This document shows positions 60,616-64,000 of a stretch of DNA of 64,000 nt, piece after piece; positions within the stretch are counted from its first letter, which is position 1, and each line of letters opens with the position of its first letter. The position numbers and the translations under genes are program-made. The DNA is from Bordetella petrii (GTDB lineage: Bacteria > Pseudomonadota > Gammaproteobacteria > Burkholderiales > Burkholderiaceae_B), in assembly GCF_017356245.1 (NCBI RefSeq), contig NZ_JAFMZZ010000001.1, forward strand, positions 62,599 to 126,598. The letters run 5' to 3'. The notes under the pieces are model-generated. The model did no database searches. It had not been told where the DNA came from and worked only from the letters and a program-made list of their open reading frames with translations.

Positions 60616-61269
60616 ATGAACCAAGTTCCCCCTATCAAGACACGCGCGACCGAAGCCGCCTACGACGCGATCGAGCAGATGATCGCCACGCTCAAGCTCG
60701 AGCCCAACCAGCCCATTGTGGAAAGCGACCTGGTCCAGCTCACCGGCCTGGGCCGTACGCCCATCCGCGAGGCGCTGATGCGCCTGGTGGCCAGCGGCCT
60801 GATCGAGCAGCAGCCGCGCCGGGGCCTGCGCGTCAGCGAGATCCGTATCGCGGAACACCTGATCCTGATCGAAACCCGCCGGGTGCTGGAACGCCTGATC
60901 GCCATGTCATCGGCGCGCCGCGCCACGCCCGAGCAGCGCGCCCAGCTGCTGCAGCACGCGCACGAGATGGTGGCCGCGGCCGGGCGCGGCGACCTGGCCG
61001 GCTACATGCAGGCCGACCAGGCGCTGGACCGCGTCAACCACGAAGCCAGCCGCAACCCCTACGCGGTGCAGGCCATCGTTCCCATGATCATCCAGTGCCG
61101 GCGCTTCTGGTATGCCTTCCAGCACGAAGGCGACCTCGAGCGCGGCGCCCAGTGCCACCTGATGGAGGCCGAAGGCATCCACGCCAACGACCCCGAGCGC
61201 GCCATGGCCGGCGCCGACGCCCTGATGCGCTATCTGATGGAATTCACCCACACCGTCATCGAAGGATAA
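60616..61269 (+). CDS. GntR family transcriptional regulator, FCD subfamily
   Basis: 217 residues. Winged HTH about 10-75 (DLVQLTGLGRTPIREALMRLVASGLIEQQPRRG) and FCD domain about 85-210, though the usual His set is reduced: VNHEASRNPY and QCHLMEAEGIH are visible. It is convergent with the aldehyde dehydrogenase/DapA genes, which it may control. The ligand is unknown. Confidence 0.9.
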   Translation: MNQVPPIKTRATEAAYDAIEQMIATLKLEPNQPIVESDLVQLTGLGRTPIREALMRLVASGLIEQQPRRGLRVSEIRIAEHLILIETRRVLERLIAMSSARRATPEQRAQLLQHAHEMVAAAGRGDLAGYMQADQALDRVNHEASRNPYAVQAIVPMIIQCRRFWYAFQHEGDLERGAQCHLMEAEGIHANDPERAMAGADALMRYLMEFTHTVIEG

Positions 61270-61317
61270 GGGCCGCGCCGCGCGACCCGATCAGAATGAC
61301 AACGGGTGCAGCGGAAT

Positions 61318-61474
61318 CGGGGACGCCGCGGATCCGGCTCCGCCGGTCCGCCAGCGTCGCCCCCTGGGGGGATGAGCCCGGACATAGAACAGTCCTTGAG
61401 GACTGTTCTATGCCTGGCGAATCCGAGCGGCCTGCCAGCCGCGAGGTGGAAAGCGCGTAGCGCTTCGGGGGGGG
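61318..61474. repeat. Dispersed terminator repeat with a 77-bp insertion
   Basis: The first half (CGGGGACGCCGCGG ... GCCCCCTGGGGG) matches the repeat at 58196 and the second half (AAAGCGCGTAGCGCTT, GGGGGG) matches its end, but about 77 bp from 61371 to 61447 are present only here. It lies between the convergent GntR and aldehyde dehydrogenase genes. Confidence 0.65.
61383..61412. repeat. Perfect 13-bp stem hairpin inside the inserted segment
   Basis: CATAGAACAGTCC and GGACTGTTCTATG pair perfectly around the loop TTGA. Base composition is lower in GC than its surroundings. No T-tract follows. Confidence 0.75.
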
Positions 61475-62956
61475 TCAATTCACATACCAGATGGTCTTCA
61501 CCTGCTGGTACTGGTCCAGCGCTTCCAGGCCGTTGTCGCGGCCGCCGAAGCCGGACTGCTTGTAGCCACCGAAGGGCGTGGTGATGTCGCCTTCCGAAAA
61601 CCCGTTGACCGACACTGTGCCGGCCTGGATGGCCCGCGCCACGCGCTGCGCGCGGCGCACGTCGCGGGTGTACAGCGACGCCGCCAGGCCGTAGTGGCTG
61701 TTGTTGGCCAGCTCGACGGCCTCGGCCTCGGTCTCGAAGGGCGTCACCGCCAGAATCGGCCCGAAGACTTCTTCCTGGAACAGGCGCGAGCCCGCCGACA
61801 CGCCGTCGAAGATCGTCGGCTCGACATACCAGCCGCTGCCCAGATCCGCATGAATGCGCCCGCCATGCACCAGGCGCGCCCCTTCGGCCGCGGCGCCGTC
61901 CAGGAAGCCGCGCACTTTGTCGAAATGCGCGCGCTCGATCATCGGCCCGATTTTCACCGAGGCGTCGGTGGGCACGCCCACTTTCCATTCCGACAGGCGC
62001 TGGCGCAGGCGCTCGAGCAGGGCGTCCTTGATGCCCGTCTGCACGATCAGGCGCGAGCCGCAGCTGCAGTTCTCGCCCATGTTCCAGAACGCCGCCGCCA
62101 GCACGTGGTCGGCCAGCTCGTCCAGGTCGGCGTCGTCGAAAATCACCTGCGGGCTCTTGCCGCCGCATTCCAGCACGATCTCTTTCAGGTTGCTCTCGGC
62201 CGAGTATTTCAGGAAATAACGTCCCACCTCGGTCGAGCCGGTGAACGACACCACGTCCACGTCCATGTGGCGGCCGATGGCCTGCCCCACTGTCTCGCCC
62301 AGGCCCGTCACCAGCATCAGGGCGCCGGCCGGTATGCCGGCCTGGTGGGCCAGCTGGGTCATGCGGTAGGCGCTCAGCGACGTCAGTTCGGCCGGCTTGA
62401 CGATGACCGAGTTGCCGGCGGCCAGCGCCGGCGCCACTTTCCAGGCATACATCTGCGCCGGGAAATTCCACGGCAGCACGGCGCCCACCACGCCGATGGG
62501 TTCTTTCACGATCAGGCCCAGCGCCTCGGGCCCGGTGGGCGAAATGCGCCCGAAGCACTTGTCCACCGCTTCGGCGTACCAGCGGAACGTGTCCAGCGTG
62601 GCCGGCATGTCGGTGTTCAGGCATTCGGTAATCGGCTTGCCGGCGTCCACGCAGTCCAGCGCCGCCAGTTCTTCGGCGTGCGCGGCCAGCAGGTCGGCCC
62701 AGGCCAGCATGATGCGCTTGCGTTCGGCCGGCGCCAGGCCCGACCATTCGCCCGACTTGAAGCTGGCGCGCGCGATGCGCACGGCCCCGTCCGCGTCGGC
62801 CGCGCTGCCGGCCTCGATCGCGCCGATCACGCTGTTGTCGATCGGCGTGGTGTTCTCAAGGCGCTCGCCCGGCGACGCATGGCCGGGAATCAAGTGGCCC
62901 GCCCACAACCGGCCCGCGCGGGCCTGCTCGAAAATCTGCTCTTTGGTCTGCGGCAT
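61475..62956 (-). CDS. Aldehyde dehydrogenase (gamma-glutamyl-aminobutyraldehyde/betaine aldehyde type)
   Basis: 493 residues; ATG 62956 has AAGGAGA upstream. NAD-binding PWNFPAQMYAWKVAPALAAGN near 160-180, GSTEVGRYF near 243, catalytic Glu in IVLECGGKSP near 266, and catalytic Cys in NMGENCSCGSRL near 300. EEVFGPILAVTPF near 399 is standard. It oxidises an aldehyde to an acid with NAD. It follows the DapA-like gene by 10 bp, so both act in one pathway. Confidence 0.92.
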   Translation of the reverse strand: MPQTKEQIFEQARAGRLWAGHLIPGHASPGERLENTTPIDNSVIGAIEAGSAADADGAVRIARASFKSGEWSGLAPAERKRIMLAWADLLAAHAEELAALDCVDAGKPITECLNTDMPATLDTFRWYAEAVDKCFGRISPTGPEALGLIVKEPIGVVGAVLPWNFPAQMYAWKVAPALAAGNSVIVKPAELTSLSAYRMTQLAHQAGIPAGALMLVTGLGETVGQAIGRHMDVDVVSFTGSTEVGRYFLKYSAESNLKEIVLECGGKSPQVIFDDADLDELADHVLAAAFWNMGENCSCGSRLIVQTGIKDALLERLRQRLSEWKVGVPTDASVKIGPMIERAHFDKVRGFLDGAAAEGARLVHGGRIHADLGSGWYVEPTIFDGVSAGSRLFQEEVFGPILAVTPFETEAEAVELANNSHYGLAASLYTRDVRRAQRVARAIQAGTVSVNGFSEGDITTPFGGYKQSGFGGRDNGLEALDQYQQVKTIWYVN

Positions 62957-62966
62957 GGCGGTCTCC

Positions 62967-63842
62967 TTATCCCTGGTAGGCGTCGAGCATCGCCAGGAAG
63001 GCGCGCTCATCCTCGGCCGACAGCGGCGCCAGCGGCAGGCGCACGGTGCCGGCGTCCACGCCGTGGCGGCGGCAGCCGAGCTTGGCCTTCTGGTTGTAGT
63101 CGCCGGATTCCATCGCCTGGATCACGGGGTACATGCCGCTCATCAGCGTGCGGACCTCGTCCCAGCGCTGTTCTGCGGCGGCCTTGACCATTGCCGCCTG
63201 TTCGGCGGGAAACACGTTGGCCCCGCCGCTGATCCAGCTGCGCACGCCCCAGAACAGGAAATCGGCGGCCATGTCGTCCGAGCCGCTGATGATGTGGAAG
63301 TCCGGGATGCGGGCCTGGATCAGCGCCAGCGCGCGGTTGAAGTTGCCGCTGCTTTCCTTGATGCCGACGATATTGGGAATGCGCGCCAGCTCGATCACGG
63401 TTTCCACCGCGATCTGCACGCCGATGCGCGCGGGAAAGTCGTACAGGATGATGGGCAGCGGCGTGGCGGCGGCCACCGTGCGGAAATGCTGCACAATGCC
63501 GGCCTGCTCGGGCAGGCTGTAGGGGGGCGCGGTCAGCATCAGGCCTTCGTAGCCCAGTTCCCGCGCCTGATCGGCGTTGCGGATGGCCTGCGGGGTGGAC
63601 AGCGCATTGATGCCCGCGATCAGGGTGATACGCCCGCGCGCCGCATCGGCCACGGTGCGCAGCACCAGTTCGCGCTCGTCGTCTTCCAGGGCATAGAACT
63701 CGCCGGTGGTGCCGCAGGCCACGATGCCGGCCACGCCCGCTTCCACGAAGCGGTCCACCAGCTGCCGCAGGGCATCGGCGTTCACGCGGCCGTCCGCGCC
63801 GAACGGCGTTACGATGGGTACCAGGACTCCTTCGATATTCAT
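62967..63842 (-). CDS. Dihydrodipicolinate synthase family (DapA-like) aldolase/lyase
   Basis: 291 residues. CGTTGEFYALEDDERELVL near 43-61 replaces GTTGE of DapA; the catalytic Tyr is in IILYDFPARIG near 133 and the Schiff-base Lys in IVGIKESSGNF near 162. An N-terminal extension exists in frame but without homology. In a catabolic context with an aldehyde dehydrogenase and a TRAP permease it more likely cleaves or dehydrates a keto sugar acid or hydroxyproline derivative than makes lysine. Confidence 0.9.
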   Translation of the reverse strand: MNIEGVLVPIVTPFGADGRVNADALRQLVDRFVEAGVAGIVACGTTGEFYALEDDERELVLRTVADAARGRITLIAGINALSTPQAIRNADQARELGYEGLMLTAPPYSLPEQAGIVQHFRTVAAATPLPIILYDFPARIGVQIAVETVIELARIPNIVGIKESSGNFNRALALIQARIPDFHIISGSDDMAADFLFWGVRSWISGGANVFPAEQAAMVKAAAEQRWDEVRTLMSGMYPVIQAMESGDYNQKAKLGCRRHGVDAGTVRLPLAPLSAEDERAFLAMLDAYQG

Positions 63843-63918
63843 ACGTCTTCCTATTGCAGAAAAAACGCCCGTGTCACCGGGCGGAAACGGGGCCGCGCGG
63901 GCCCGCAAACCAGGTTGT

Positions 63919-64000
63919 TCAGAACCCCACGATGCGCTGCGGCAGCCAGGTTGCCAGGGCCGGGAACAGCGCCACGATCGCCAGCGTCACGAATTGCACC
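63919..64000 (-). CDS. C-terminus of a probable TRAP transporter large permease (5' part outside window)
   Basis: 27 codons visible, reading VQFVTLAIVALFPALATWLP then QRIVGF and stop. A last hydrophobic helix followed by a short polar end with trailing WLP is typical of DctM-type permeases, and a TRAP system fits the downstream DapA-like and aldehyde dehydrogenase genes. The evidence is limited to this short stretch. Confidence 0.5.
   Translation of the reverse strand, partial: VQFVTLAIVALFPALATWLPQRIVGF

Overview
The window is high-GC DNA from a beta-proteobacterium of the Alcaligenaceae, most likely Bordetella or a close relative such as Achromobacter. The signs are four solitary Bug/TctC-type periplasmic binding proteins, the fdsGBACD order of the NAD-linked formate dehydrogenase, dispersed GTGTCTGAC...GTCAGACAC palindromes between genes, an IS110-family element, and uniform GC-rich codon use. 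I see no rRNA, tRNA or CRISPR array. Both edges cut genes: a 2-hydroxyacid dehydrogenase on the left and the C-terminus of what looks like a TRAP permease on the right.

Layout. 1-12.7 kb is a catabolic region with a 2-hydroxyacid dehydrogenase, a RidA protein, an aminotransferase and a Bug protein. After these comes a GntR/FCD regulator divergent from a long operon: FAH-family hydrolase, ornithine-cyclodeaminase-like protein, gentisate-dioxygenase-like bicupin, two-subunit Rieske oxygenase with ferredoxin and FAD reductase, NTF2-like protein and Bug. 12.7-22.8 kb is mostly housekeeping: CopD-like protein, YajQ, an ECF sigma/anti-sigma pair, HutG-like amidohydrolase, an SDR protein lacking YxxxK, EamA exporter, split chromate transporter, secreted 5'-nucleotidase and a methyltransferase. 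22.8-24.8 kb is a repeat island holding an IS110 element whose 5' noncoding region reads as a bridge RNA. 24.8-35 kb carries an oxalate/formate-type MFS transporter, the complete fds operon, a divergent ModE-like regulator and moaA. 35-48.8 kb is a CoA-dependent catabolic region built around an IclR regulator. 48.8-51.8 kb is a moaC-moaD-moaE-moaB-moeA operon. 51.8-60.2 kb holds a very large AsmA/DUF748 protein, a small secreted protein, a peroxiredoxin, an MFS carrier, a DMT transporter and bioB. 60.6-64 kb has a second GntR regulator facing an aldehyde dehydrogenase, a DapA-family lyase and the TRAP fragment.

How it fits together. The first region could hydroxylate an aromatic (salicylate- or anthranilate-like) acid with the Rieske system, cleave the ring with the cupin and hydrolyse the product with the FAH protein, with RidA and the aminotransferase suggesting a nitrogen-bearing substrate. 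The formate dehydrogenase is a molybdenum enzyme, and the window also contains much of its cofactor pathway (moaA, moaC, moaD, moaE, moaB, moeA). The 35-48.8 kb cluster has activation (two acyl-CoA ligases, a CaiB transferase, a GctAB-like transferase), two enoyl-CoA hydratase-fold proteins, an AcuI-like reductase and a cysteine-dioxygenase-like thiol dioxygenase, which fits a short-chain acid that may contain sulfur.

The strongest unusual signals are the decodable bridge RNA of the IS110 element, with target and donor guides matching its own flanks and ends, and a pair of 109-bp nested-hairpin repeats in opposite orientation on either side of it whose stem differences are compensatory. Candidate regulatory sites include three ATTGCATGCAAT-type palindromes by the first GntR gene, a TCCyAwTATTTrGGA palindrome shared by two promoters in the IclR region, and seven 11-bp direct repeats upstream of the 5'-nucleotidase.
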